Positions 1 through 10,111 are shown, numbered from the stretch's first letter. The stretch: 17,784 bases of DNA from Pleurotus djamor (GCA_029747585.1 JAPEVF010000924.1:1-17784), one strand, 5' to 3'. A program made the numbers and translations. Notes: generated from the letters alone by a model not told the origin.

Positions 1-1
1 C

Positions 2-391
2 CGAGTCTGAGGCTGATGCAGTGGGTGTCGTAGCAGAGGAATCAGCTCCACGGGCGTACGACGAGGACGAGTGTTGGGAGTCGCTGTCGACGTCGGGGGT
101 GATGGCGAGGGGAGAAGAAGTGGCGTCGACGGCGATGTCGGCGAGCAGAGGAGGGCACGGGCCGTCGTGGAAGTAGTTGATGGGGAGCTCGCTGCCGTCA
201 TCAGCGACGAGGACGCTCCGGCGAGGATCAGGCAGCGGCGCAAAGCGAATCTTGCGCTGGGGAGTGGGTGGCGAGGACGCGGACGACGATGACGACGACG
301 AATACTGTGCGCTGTTGTCTGTGGCAGTGGGGAAGGGATACATGGACGACGAGTAGAGCAGGATGCCGTTGTTCGAGGCAGTCGTGGCCAT
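2..391 (-). CDS. 5' exon of a serine-rich hypothetical protein, truncated by the window edge
   Basis: The frame is open from an ATG at 391 to the left edge, about 130 codons with no stop. The start lies in GCAGCCATGGCC, a strong eukaryotic context (G at -3 and +4). The protein begins MATTASNNGILLYSSS, then has a serine run (about residues 31-38) and PQRKIRFAPLPDPRR (about residues 45-59), followed by an acidic, serine/threonine-rich and probably disordered stretch. From memory, the KIRFAPLPDPRR motif occurs near the N-terminus of several basidiomycete proteins of unknown function; I cannot attach a named family. Codons are GC-rich at third positions, unlike the downstream noncoding DNA. The C-terminal part, which would decide its function, is outside the window. 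The opposite frame at 71-292 looks like a shadow of this exon. I am fairly sure it is coding and unsure of its role. Confidence 0.75.
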   Translation of the reverse strand, partial: MATTASNNGILLYSSSMYPFPTATDNSAQYSSSSSSSASSPPTPQRKIRFAPLPDPRRSVLVADDGSELPINYFHDGPCPPLLADIAVDATSSPLAITPDVDSDSQHSSSSYARGADSSATTPTASASDS

Positions 392-1354
392 GGCTGCGTC
401 TCGTTGGAAANGGGAAAAANTGACAAGGCAAAGGGGACAAGCCTCTCTCTAGTTATTACTCCCATCCCCCGTTTATTATTTCTTTTTCCTCTTTTTTGAT
501 ATTCTTGGCGGCGATTCTTGGCATCATACATATCCACAGCGTCCCCGGGGTCCCCCTCCCTTCTTCACACGGATCTTGATCCCGCAGTCTACACCGCCCT
601 CGATCGAAGCTCTGTCTCCCCTTCAAGATTCAATCATACACACACCCCTAATCCGTAACATCCAGGTCGAGTCTCCTTCATCTTCGGAGTCGTACACCCT
701 TCCCTCGCTAAAGTCATTTCATCTTCACTGCTTACGGCCTCCTCGTCATCGATATCAGCCACACCACCCACACTCGCCGCTCCCTACCTCAACGTTCGAC
801 GCCTATTCCCCCGCATTCCCTTACCTTGACCAGCACCTCTAAGAACTAACGTACCCCGACAAACCCATCCCACCTTCCTTCCCTTGCTCACGTCCGTCGA
901 TGTAGCACGCAACACTGCTTACGTACCCCGAGACCAAGTCCTTACCAGCATACCAAGAACCAAGATTACTTCCAAGAACACCGAGGCGTAGTCTGGTGTA
1001 GTACAGGTGTAGTATAGTAAGCATCAGTGGGTTTGGGTGACTTAGTCTCCGTGGGGCGTGCCTGAATATCACCGACGTAGTCACGTACGTGCTTTTTAAA
1101 TTTACTCGCCGGTTGTCGTTGCTGACAGTGCCAGCGCACCGATGTTGATGTGTATCTTCGTTCGATTGATGTTCATTGGCATCTTTCGACCTCGGGCAAT
1201 AATACACATTCATGCACCTTCAAGTCTATATCTACCGCAGCACCCATACCCATAACCACAACGTCCAAGCGTGCGGCCGAACGTTGACGCAGACTTTGAG
1301 CACAGTCTTGAAGTTCCACCCGACGCGTAACCTCCACACACCATCGGTACCTTT

Positions 1355-1382
1355 CCCTTTCCCCTTTCCCCTGCCCTTTCCC
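1355..1382 (-). repeat. G-quadruplex-capable tract (G-runs on minus strand)
   Basis: Five runs of three or four C on the plus strand are separated by TTT, TTT, TG and TTT, so the minus strand fits the G3+N1-7 pattern with one run to spare. Confidence 0.6.
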
Positions 1383-1447
1383 TTAGTGACTACGCGTATG
1401 TAAAATTAAAATTAAATAACACATACACTACACTAACCGCAAGCCAC

Positions 1448-1461
1448 GTAGAACGTAGAAC
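1448..1461. repeat. Tandem duplication of a 7-mer (GTAGAAC x2)
   Basis: Two perfect adjacent copies of GTAGAAC, followed by GTCC. It is one of several unrelated 7-base tandem units in the left part of the window. Confidence 0.7.
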
Positions 1462-1920
1462 GTCCGCACCCGGGTATGTTCCAGAATATTCCCCCACAAA
1501 TATCCCTTCCCTCCCGAGTCCTTCTCCAATGTACACGATGAGTCGGGCGTGAGCTGTATGAAGTTAGAGGGTTCGGTGCGTTTACTGTTTTCAGCTTGCA
1601 ACCTTCCAAGGGTTTCGGGCTCGGGTTACGCGTCGTAACTTCGGAATCGGAATTATTACTTCCAAGTTCAAGGTTGATTATTACGCACTCACGCGCCATA
1701 GACTTGAGTCGTCTCTTAGATTACTCTGCTGTCCCAGAGTCCCAAGCCAATACAACATAAGTAATGCATAAACTCCGAGACTGTACCGTCACGCTTAAGG
1801 CTTCAAAGCTTCAAGCGCGGTGAGTATTGTACGCTATACGACCCCGCCGAATCCAACATCCCAAACAGAACGTAAAAGTCACGATTTTTCGCCCGAAGGA
1901 ACGGGAACGGGTTGATTCTG

Positions 1921-1954
1921 CCAACGCCCAACGTTTCGAGCTCAACGCTCAACG
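1921..1954. repeat. Two adjacent 7-mer duplications (CCAACGY x2, CTCAACG x2)
   Basis: CCAACGC and CCAACGT lie at 1921-1934. After a six-base spacer, CTCAACG occurs twice at 1941-1954. All units share the core CAACG and a 7-base period. Confidence 0.7.
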
Positions 1955-2163
1955 CTGTGCGGATGCCATAATACTAACTCTCATATCTTCCATAATATCT
2001 TGATAATACCCATCATTATAATTATATCGTAAGTACTCGTACGTGCATGTAGAATACCGGCCATCATGGGCATCAGAGTATACAAGACCAGTCACCAGAA
2101 AGCAGCAGCAGCATGACTCAGAATCAGCTCGGAAATTATCATCATGCATACGATGACTACCCA

Positions 2164-2191
2164 TTACCGGTTACCCATTACCCATTACCCA
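2164..2191. repeat. Four-unit 7-mer array (TTACCGG then TTACCCA x3)
   Basis: One variant unit is followed by three perfect TTACCCA units. This resembles a telomere repeat superficially, but the common fungal telomere is CCCTAA/TTAGGG and the motif here differs, so I call it a microsatellite. Confidence 0.7.
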
Positions 2192-2583
2192 CAAAACTGA
2201 CTAGACTATACGTGTACGATACTAATATAATCCCCTGGGACTAAGTGCTTCGCGTTTTGTCCCATGTGCATGTACATGACTCTTGCGCGTCTTCAAGTTG
2301 ATAAGGATGATAAAGATGATACACCGGACAATACATACCGTCACGGTATACTCTTCACCATACACCGCGCACGCACGCAAGCACAAAGCGAGTCAAGACA
2401 CCAAGCGTCTGAGTTTACTATAGAGTATTCTCCTCTACACACTGTCAAATCTCGGAGCCTGGACGACACTAGAGTAGAGGAGGTAATCGTCCTCTGTGTG
2501 CTTTCGAGCACCCATACTTGACTCTAGAGTACAACGGAGCCCCCTCAGCTCCTAACATCCCCTTCCCTTTCTCCTTTACTCTC

Positions 2584-2615
2584 CTCCTTTCTCCTTTCTC
2601 CTTTCTCCTTTCTCC
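2584..2615. repeat. CTCCTTT microsatellite, about 4.6 copies
   Basis: Four perfect CTCCTTT units plus CTCC lie within a longer pyrimidine-only tract (about 2560-2625). Confidence 0.75.
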
Positions 2616-2879
2616 TCCTTTTTTGTACCATCCACCCCGCCCACCCGCTCACCCCGCGCGGAGACCAAGGGTACTCAACATTGGAGCGCAAAGCGTAAGT
2701 CATTACATTACTGAATAACAAGTCGATCGAGTTGTGGTCATCGCAAGCGTCAAGGGGCGCTCGTTCGAAGCTCGAAGTTCTGACCTTCTCACTGCGATCT
2801 GCTTCCGGCCTTCTTCTCGACTACTAAGTAGTACATAGTTTACTCCCCATCTTCCCCCTGATCATCCAAAACGCGGGAT

Positions 2880-2900
2880 GATGCATGATGCTTGATGCAT
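2880..2900. repeat. Three-unit 7-mer array (GATGCAT, GATGCTT, GATGCAT)
   Basis: Three consecutive 7-base units differ at one base. The motif contains the palindrome ATGCAT, so the array is also partly self-complementary. Confidence 0.7.
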
Positions 2901-3225
2901 GATCGTCAAGTTACTCAAAAGCAAAAGCGAATCCCTATAAAGTCCACCCCCTCGAGACCTTCTACCTTCCATAGAGTACTCCATGATCTCCGTCTAGAAT
3001 ATTTCCCCGCCACAACCCGCCCGTCAAGGGTACCCACCAAGCCTGAGTGTACACTTCGAGGCGTTTTGAGTAAATTGGTACTTACTCTATTGTTCACTCA
3101 TGGGCACCCTCCATTTCCATTTCTCACCCCCATCCTCTGCCTCAGCCTCATCCTCATCCTCACCCTCTTCTTTATTATCGACCTATTATTATTGTTATTA
3201 TCATCATCATTCCACGTTTATTCTT

Positions 3226-3245
3226 CCCATCCCATCCCATCCCAT
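3226..3245 (-). repeat. CCCAT x4 microsatellite, G-quadruplex-capable on minus strand
   Basis: Four perfect CCCAT units give four G-runs of three with two-base loops on the minus strand. Confidence 0.65.
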
Positions 3246-3287
3246 CTTGTTCATCCTTGTGAGTTTACCACAGGCCACTGACCATTA

Positions 3288-3312
3288 CCCCATCCCCATC
3301 CCCATATTCCCC
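3288..3312 (-). repeat. CCCCAT repeat, G-quadruplex-capable on minus strand
   Basis: Four runs of CCCC (3288, 3294, 3300, 3309) are separated by AT, AT and ATATT, so the minus strand has four G4 runs with short loops, only 43 bases from the preceding tract. Confidence 0.65.
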
Positions 3313-3418
3313 ATACAGCGTAGAGTATGCACTTGAAGGATGCACGATGAACCCCGGCACATGCTATGGGTTTCATTGCTTAGACAAAGCGGCAGATGGG
3401 GGCGTCACAAACCCCTCG

Positions 3419-3447
3419 AATTGTCGTAATTGTCGTAATTGACAATT
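3419..3447. repeat. AATTGTCGT direct repeat followed by an inverted copy
   Basis: AATTGTCGT occurs twice in tandem (period 9) and is followed by AATTGACAATT, itself an inverted repeat, so the segment can also fold back on the AATTGTC units. Confidence 0.5.
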
Positions 3448-3600
3448 ACAATTGCATGTAGCTGTGCGGGTGGAAGAGAGGAAGACCTACCGGGGTATGT
3501 GCACCCAATGTGCGAGCCCCCAATGCATATGTACCCCGAGGATAAATAGTTATACTTGAGCAACACGGCGTCAACGTTCAAATTCAAACATTCGAGCAAA

Positions 3601-3628
3601 GTTCCACGTTCCACGTTCAACGTTCAAC
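3601..3628. repeat. Four-unit 7-mer array (GTTCCAC x2, GTTCAAC x2)
   Basis: Four exactly abutting 7-base units: two GTTCCAC then two GTTCAAC. The paired variants suggest a substitution followed by re-duplication. Confidence 0.75.
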
Positions 3629-3929
3629 GCCCCAAACGTCCAGTCCCACGAAGGGCAACTCCGGCGCTGCCGCAACGTAGACTGAGATTCTCAGTCTCAG
3701 CTTTCCATACTCAGAGTAGTACTACCATAGTAAGTACGACTTCGAATTCTTTGATGTGCGAAAGGGTCCGACCGGAAGAAGGTAGATTATAGCTGGTTGT
3801 GTTTGCGTTTAGCACTCCGCCTGCGCCTCCGCGTCTTCTTACGACTTTTCTGATTGATGGCAATGGGTACTTATATCGGCATTGGATGGGAAGAAAGGAA
3901 AAGGAGAAGGAGAAGGAGAAGAAAGAGGC

Positions 3930-4223
3930 CTAGGCGTGGACGTGTGTCCAACGTCGAACGTTGATGCATTGATGGGGTGATGCGATCTTACTGGATATGG
4001 AAGGGACAATGATTGTTTTGGATGTATGGGAAATTGAATGTGTTATGTAGGAATTGAGATCTCGGAATTCACTTCTTTGAGAAGGGGTGTTTCCGTGGAT
4101 ATACCGTACTATGTGCTGTGAGGCTAAACATGGGAAGCTCAGTGCCAATGGGAGTTCAGCGGGAGTTGAGTCGGCGTACTTACTGCATCCACCACCACGC
4201 GATCTCGACTTTACGCTATCCAT
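3930..4223 (-). CDS. Doubtful small hypothetical protein, possibly with one intron
   Basis: A 97-codon open frame starts with a true ATG at 4223. It contains a strong GTAAGTAC donor after codon 13 and a possible GTTTAG acceptor 60 bases further on. Removing these 60 bases keeps the frame and would give a 77-residue product. The peptide (beginning MDSVKSRSRGGGC) has no signal peptide, membrane segment or motif I recognise and is rich in serine, histidine and isoleucine. The only support is one start codon and one splice-site pair in an otherwise repeat-rich stretch, so it may well be chance. Confidence 0.15.
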   Translation of the reverse strand: MDSVKSRSRGGGCSKYADSTPAELPLALSFPCLASQHIVRYIHGNTPSQRSEFRDLNSYITHSISHTSKTIIVPSISSKIASPHQCINVRRWTHVHA

Positions 4224-4720
4224 GTTTAAGGCTCGTTCGCTGCTTTCACTTACTTAGATCTGGAATTTCACAGAATTCGAATCCCCATGAGCACATATGT
4301 GAATGTGACTTCTTGGATTAGAGAAAGCAATTGAAGGAGGCGAATGAACCCAACCTGGATGTCTGAATGTCAGAGATCAGTATTACTTCAGTCAGAGGAA
4401 CCAAAGACTCAACTGGAAATTGTGGAATAGGACTCGTCCGCTTCGGACGTTTCCACTCCGCCTCCTGAAATCTGATAAAACTCGCGCTCCACATCTCCTC
4501 CCCTCCCTGCATCTTACTCACCACCACCCCAGTCCCCCGCCACCCATCACGCATCCAAACACCCATCATCCGCCACCCAACCCCCAAACGACCACATCCG
4601 CCTAACCCCCACCGTCGCCACCCACGTACGTCGTCTTCGTACGTACACCCCCATTTTCGGACGATATAACGTCAAGATGATCTACCAGTGGTCTCGGTCC
4701 TCGAAGTCTTCAAGTGGGGT

Positions 4721-4758
4721 TACCCTACCTTACCTTACCTTGCCCTACCCTACCCTTC
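4721..4758. repeat. TACCY pentamer array, about 7.6 copies
   Basis: Units TACCC, TACCT x3, TGCCC, TACCC x2 and TTCC run in exact 5-base register. Confidence 0.7.
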
Positions 4759-4800
4759 CATACTACGTGCGAGCTGGGAGTGGGAAAAGTAGGAAAGAGT

Positions 4801-4820
4801 GGGAATGGGAATGGGATGGG
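4801..4820 (+). repeat. GGGAAT microsatellite forming a perfect G-quadruplex motif
   Basis: Four GGG runs are separated by AAT, AAT and AT, inside a G-rich stretch (about 4770-4867). This is the only G4 candidate noted with G-runs on the plus strand. Confidence 0.65.
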
Positions 4821-5169
4821 AATAATGGGGGAATGGGGATTCGAGGGAAGGGTGGTAAGGAAGGGTGTTGATCACTGTTTTTTCCCACATAGCGGGTGCA
4901 TTAGATCAAGGTTTTTGGACTTATATCCGACAAACAGATAAAAAANGCACCTTCTCAACATGTGGAGCGACAAAAGGATCCACTCATTAGGTCCCAGGTA
5001 TCAATCGTGCCTTCATCAAACAATAATCTAAAGCTTAGGACGTAGCTTCGTTCGAACAACGTTTAACTCTCCCACCTTCTCCCCACGATCGGCGTGGGCA
5101 CGACGACGTCTGAACGGAAGCTTGAACTTGCATTCATTCGAATGAGCTTAGAGCCCACAGCCAATCTAA

Positions 5170-5991
5170 TCAACCTATCAATGACAGCACGGAAAACGCC
5201 ACGATCCATAAAGACGACGACGTACTGATTCCAAACTCCTTTATCTCCTCGATAAGATCGCCTCTCATTGGCGGAGAGGTAGAGGCCCTATCAACCAACG
5301 ATAAGCTTTCACAACCTACATGCAAGATGCACCCAAGTAAAACACTATGCAAGACGCGTGTCCTCGAGGGCTGGCAAGATGCCGAAAACGGTCCTGAAGG
5401 GGTCCAAAGCCGCATATAGGGCCGAATGTCTTGGGCATAAGATAATAGATTGGTGATGACAAGCAAACCCATTTTCGATTTGGACTTGGTAGCCCCGATA
5501 GATGTACAGGGTTCGCGACTGCGGAAGTAAAGCAACGTGGGGGGCCCAACCCGTAAACGGAGGAAGAACTCCCGAGATTGCATTGTCATTATGGGATGCG
5601 CTGACATAAACGGGATGATGAAAACGAGATAATCAGTCTTATCGGTTGGGCATGCAACAATGCAACGAGGATATGTCAGATTGGCGAAAACATGGGCCGT
5701 TCCAGCGCCATTAGAGCGAAACTCGAAAGCTTGTGGGTGGGGGAACCTCGGAAAGCTACCAAGGGATATATGAGCAAGGGAATATAGGAAAATTTCTCTT
5801 GCCAGCGACATACCATTCAACAAGGTTGTTCCAGAACTGGGGTTTCGTTCACAGAGATGGCCTGGACGAACACCTATCACCGAGTGCCAGCTACAGTCGG
5901 GCAACAGGTTCCACGATCCACGAATTCCAGAGTTCCAGAACGGAAGTGCGTTCGGGGTTTCGGCCAACGAGTGCGTTCGGAGTCTTGGCAA
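5170..5991 (-). other. Long open frame of unknown meaning
   Basis: This is 273 codons without a stop, starting only at a TTG; no ATG opens it. I recognise no domain. The middle (about residues 110-200) is rich in hydrophobic and aromatic residues, for example around YLVFIIPFMSAHPIM, but there is no regular set of membrane segments. It overlaps the upstream frame at 5891-6742 by 101 bases in a different register. It could be an exon of an unrecognised gene, a decayed gene, or a chance open frame; composition (high Ser/Arg/Pro/Leu) leans towards chance or decay. Confidence 0.2.
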
Positions 5992-6742
5992 TGGTCATAA
6001 CGGCGCCGAGCGATGGCCAATGCGAGTCGAGCTTGTATGCGCCCACTGCCGGCTTATTACGAGTACAAGGGAGTATAGCGATGGTGATCATGATGACCGT
6101 TCGCTGATGAGGCCTTGAGGCCATAGATGATGATAGATAATAATAGATAACCGGGGAATGACGTCGACCTAGATTTTGCCTCCGAGAAAGCCAAGTTGCC
6201 GTATGAGCTCGGCGTTGGGTCGCGTCGCGTCGCCCATTACGGAGGTATCCGGAAGCTGAAGTTGAAGGACCCCGAAGAGCGAAAGCGACAATGTTTACTC
6301 TAGACCGTTCCTCGATACGCAAAATTTTCGTGTGTATAACGTATACGCGAAATTTTTTTTGATGCTTGATGACACCATGGACGGAAGGGACGGAACTATT
6401 TTCTTCGGCTTTCTCCTTATGAAGCCATAAGTCTGTTGGCCTGAAACACGCCTGGACGTTGATTGATGTGGAAAAAAAGTTAAAAGTCTGAATTCGAGGA
6501 CACACGAACGGTGAGACAGACCATGTTGAAACCTGGATACGAATAAAACACGGGGGCTGCATGACGATGTTGAGATGCTCAGAAAGGACTGAACCTGCCA
6601 AGGCAAGACGTCGGTTTAGACACTTTGCCAACGAGTATAAGCAGGAACAACGTACATTCAACCTGCTGGCGATATCAGTTGCAAGGGAAATGCCGACGAT
6701 TCTCGAGCTAATGTTGAACATCGCTTGTGGTGGCACGCACAT
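5891..6742 (-). other. Long open frame of unknown meaning, overlapping the one at 5170-5991
   Basis: The frame starts at a true ATG at 6742 and runs 283 codons. No motif is recognisable. The first about 60 residues are moderately hydrophobic; about residues 120-185 are basic (KKFRV, RIEERSR, RRDATQRR). It and the next frame on the same strand together cover about 1.57 kb, which suggests either one gene broken by a frameshift or intron near 5900-5990, or coincidence. I see no well-formed donor/acceptor pair joining them. Confidence 0.2.
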
Positions 6743-9700
6743 GGGTCAGGTGAACGTAACGGTTTGTAGATAGCACGAGGTGGGTAAGCCTATATGGCGG
6801 AAAGTAGTAAGCGCCATCACAATGAATTCCCAGTCGGGGAGGAGAACACGCTGTGAACGAACCTCCAAAAGCAAAAGCTGGCAACGACAATGTTACCATC
6901 GCTTATTGTCAACTTCTTGAACGATCACAATCCAAATATACGATTGATATATGAACATGGGAAAGGGCGGTTTCAAGCACCTAAATCTCGGAATAAACGA
7001 AGTGAACGAAGGAGAGAAGGAGAAACGCACGTTCGCGGTGACATTATCTACATGGGCCTACTATGCATCGCGACGGAGAAGATCTATAGACGTGCGTATT
7101 GTTTTGCTCCAAAAGGCAGAAANNGTGTATATCTGCGGACGCATCCGTTGTCGAATACAAGGTGAAACTGCCTGTACGCGTAGGATTTAACCGTGAATAG
7201 TCCTTGCGAGTGGGAAGTGGGGTACAGGTACATGGTCGGCTACANGATTTCACGGGACCGCGCCAAAGAACATCCAGAAATCTGAAGGAGTTAACATTGA
7301 CAAGCCTAGGTGGGGTTGATCAGTTACATAACGGAAATATCAGACTTTGAGATGTACTGCGTGAGGTTCTTGCATTTGGCCGCCTAAGTCGTAAGCCGTG
7401 TCTCATGGCACTCTCAAACAGTGCTCACACATGCACCCGGCCGTTGTACAACCCGAGTGAAGAAGCGCGTGCCGGCGCTGGAAACGGCAATTCCTGGGCA
7501 AGAAAGAAATGGAAGGGTGGGTATTAACCACTTCGCGCATGTATCGGAAGCTGACGCAGGCAGGCCGGCACCGACAACCGCAACGACCAAAGGAGCGTGG
7601 AAGCAATTACGAGCACTGGGAAGCCGATAGCCTACCGACCATAGGTTTTTACCCAGGCCAACGTGAGGTCGGATCATCCCTACGGTACGAACCGCACTCT
7701 GACAGCGGTGAGCGAAGGGTTGCTCAGGCATGTTTGATAGAAGGACCGGCGGCACAGGTGTGTCTTCAAGGGTTGGGGGATCAAGTAACCAGCCTCGTCG
7801 ACGAGATTGGAACGAATTACCCCGCCGACAGGTAAGAAACTTCATCGAGCCTTCGAGTTCGGGTAGGACATCCGGTCTTCGATGCAGGCTCGCCCATGAC
7901 GAAAATGATGGGCACTGGGGTGTCTCGGGGTCTCAGAAGGTTGAATAGTAGGCTCGCGCACGATATGAAGAGCATACGGTAGTGAATGTCCGGAGACAGT
8001 GCGTCACCTCAGGCGCTTCTAGGCGCGTCGAGGACGAAGAAGAAACGGTGCAAGGCAAAGATTTGGGTCCGTCCAGACGCAGTTTGTCGTTCACACTCTG
8101 ATTGAGCGACGATTAATGATTGGGGAGCCTTCCACGGGCTGGAGGATGTCGCAGCTACGACGTGGACATGGCGAAGAACAGGTGTTTGGTGTGACCAAGC
8201 TTGTGTCACAGATCACACGTCTACGATCACCTGATCTCACCCAGGGGTGATCACCTCGCTGCACTCAGTGAGTCGGAGTGACTCAAGCTCCTTCTCGCAT
8301 CGCTTCATTTTCTATCTTCCAATTCTTTATAGACTCCTTGAAATTAAGGCTGGTCTACTCCACTCCACTCGAGACATTGGGCCTCTGGTCCTTTGGTTCT
8401 GCCGACGTCCATCAAGTTTTTACGCCGGGTCCTCTGTCTCCATACAGAGTATCTCAATGTACTTACTCAGGCCAGAGTCCTCCTGCTTGGTACTTGGTCT
8501 CGTGTCTAGATGCATGAGGACTCTATGGCTTCTGGGCGACAGCTTAATCAGCATCAAGCATCGTTTCTTCTCCTGCTATCGATATCATTCAATACAACAC
8601 AAGGCTACCAGCAGGCTGCGCGCCGATAACTGGGAAATGACCAACACGTGCCTCGATGTACCCGTCATGTGTCACAGCTTGTACTGCTACTATCGTTCTA
8701 TAGGACTCACATGTTCGACACGACGTAGCTGGGCCTCTTGAACGTTCGTTGGTCTTCTATCTTCGGAAGCTGATATAGCTTTGAATTCCCCAACGAATCT
8801 TCCCTTAGGGACAAGCCTGTTTGCGAAGGCTAAAGAATGATAGCTGCGCAGGTTTACCGGCGCTCTGGACTCCCCACAAAGGCATATTCACACGTTGTGT
8901 GTCCCCCGCTTCTCAGACACCTACAACCGACGATAATTCAGCGGTCTAGCCGTGACCCTACTTGCAATGGGCATATGACCTGTCCTCGCGTTACCTGGGT
9001 ACCTTTCGAGATCACTCACACCGCCAGAGGGGAAAACGAATATTCGCACCGTTCGATCGATCCTGTTCAATCTCCAACATGGCTAGCACATGTCTCCGCT
9101 GACCTGTCTATCGCTTAAGATCAACATTCCTCTGACAACTCCCAGATCTAAGCTTTCATCCTTGGAAAAGCATCTTTTCTGATTAAACGGTGACCCAGGT
9201 CCTTCCTCGCCTTTGATCTCCCGTCACGCGATGCCTTTGTATACTTCTAAAAGAGGTGGTCAACTTGCCAAGCGATACAGCTTTGCCCTGAAAGGCGTTC
9301 TTTCAACGAATAGCAAAAGTCTCTTTCCAGCGCATCCTTGTTCGCTCTCGTAACATTCCAATTATAACGACATCGCCAAACTCAATGCGTATCCAACGAG
9401 ATTCTCGTACGGAGAGTGTGGCTCGATAGCTAGCGATAAGCCAACGTCATGACATAGCCTACCCCACCTTGAATTTGTGGGAATGTGGGGTCGTCTTGGC
9501 GAGTGTCGCTCCTTACAAGTTACGACAACGGATTACGGCTAAAAATTTCTACTTCCTTCTGTCGTACCAACGACTCGGAAATGGGCGGTGCGCATCAACG
9601 ACGCCTGCGGACAAACCTATAGGCATGGTAAGTCTTTCTTCTTCCTTTCATACCCGGCTCTTATCCGATATGTTATCAGCTTTGTTTTTTCCTTTCAAAG

Positions 9701-10111
9701 GTGTATAAGCCTCTTGACCTTTCATTCGCAATGTGAAACACTGCGTTTGGAAACTGTCGAGTACATTTGGAAAAGCTGGCTATGTCGTTGATTCATATCC
9801 GATTCACAAGGTCTTTGATCGTCCCGTCTTTCCGTATGTTCAGCTCCTTCACGGCCCAACCATCCAGATTTCAACAGAGACTGGTCGCCCTTCATGATTG
9901 TGGGGGTATTATAGCACCTTACCCTATGCCTCTCAGGCCTGGTACTTGAGGCTCAATGTGCGGGTTTTACGGTCCAAAATTAAAATCACTTCGTTTGCGG
10001 GCTTAACGCCTTGCGTCTTTCTTATTGTTATTGGTTTCAACGCTACTTATTACTTGACTTCCATGAAACTCTCTGAAGTCCGAACCGCCCTCTTTGTTTC
10101 AGCCCAGTCGA
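6743..10111. other. Region without a supportable gene
   Basis: Both strands were read for domains and exon-intron signals. Open frames here are short or lack an ATG; for instance the 164-codon plus frame at 8247-8741 starts only at GTG inside a palindrome. A GTAAGT donor follows GGCATG near 9625, with possible acceptors near 9680-9701, and a 59-codon plus frame follows at 9718-9897, but nothing in these translations is recognisable. A compact cluster of palindromes and GATCAC repeats sits at about 8205-8285. The last about 100 bases should hold the 3' UTR of the MIF-family gene. Confidence 0.5.
8205..8285. promoter_or_regulatory. Cluster of GATCAC repeats, palindromes and a TGACTCA box
   Basis: GATCAC occurs at 8211, 8225 and 8249. 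GATCA-CC-TGATC (8225-8236) and GGTGATCACC (8246-8255) are perfect inverted repeats. TGACTCA, the classic fungal Gcn4/AP-1 site, lies at 8279-8285, with a related TGAGTCG about 11 bases upstream. Several factor-type palindromes within 80 bases suggest a regulatory element, but no convincing gene start follows, so the target is unknown. Confidence 0.3.

Larger units (their letters stand above)
392..4930. other. Long gene-poor, simple-repeat-rich intergenic stretch
   Basis: Over about 4.5 kb I find no frame with a recognisable domain or a convincing exon chain. The open frames present are short, several lack an ATG, and they mostly translate microsatellites (Pro/His/Ser/Leu runs). The first few hundred bases presumably hold the promoter and 5' UTR of the minus-strand gene at 2-391, but I cannot point to a TATA box or a specific factor site. 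The rest is full of tandem 5-, 6- and 7-base repeats and C-rich or G-rich tracts, listed separately. Ambiguous bases at 411 and 420 sit in purine runs and probably reflect homopolymer miscalls. Confidence 0.6.

Noticed and set aside
71..292. Open frame on the plus strand opposite the first exon
   Set aside because: It begins at a non-ATG codon, has a valine/glycine/arginine-rich translation typical of the antisense of a serine-rich exon, and the minus-strand frame has a strong start context.
2164..2191. Possible telomeric repeat
   Set aside because: The unit TTACCCA is not the CCCTAA fungal repeat, there are only three or four copies, and the array is internal.
2892..3281. 129-codon plus-strand open frame
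   Set aside because: It mostly translates microsatellites (leucine/serine runs) and shows no domain.
4265..4290. tRNA-like ATTCGAATCCCC
   Set aside because: The T-arm stem does not pair and no anticodon or acceptor stem is found around it.
8247..8741. 164-codon plus-strand open frame
   Set aside because: Its only start is a GTG inside the GGTGATCACC palindrome; the first ATG is far inside the frame; Ser/Arg/Cys-rich translation without a domain.
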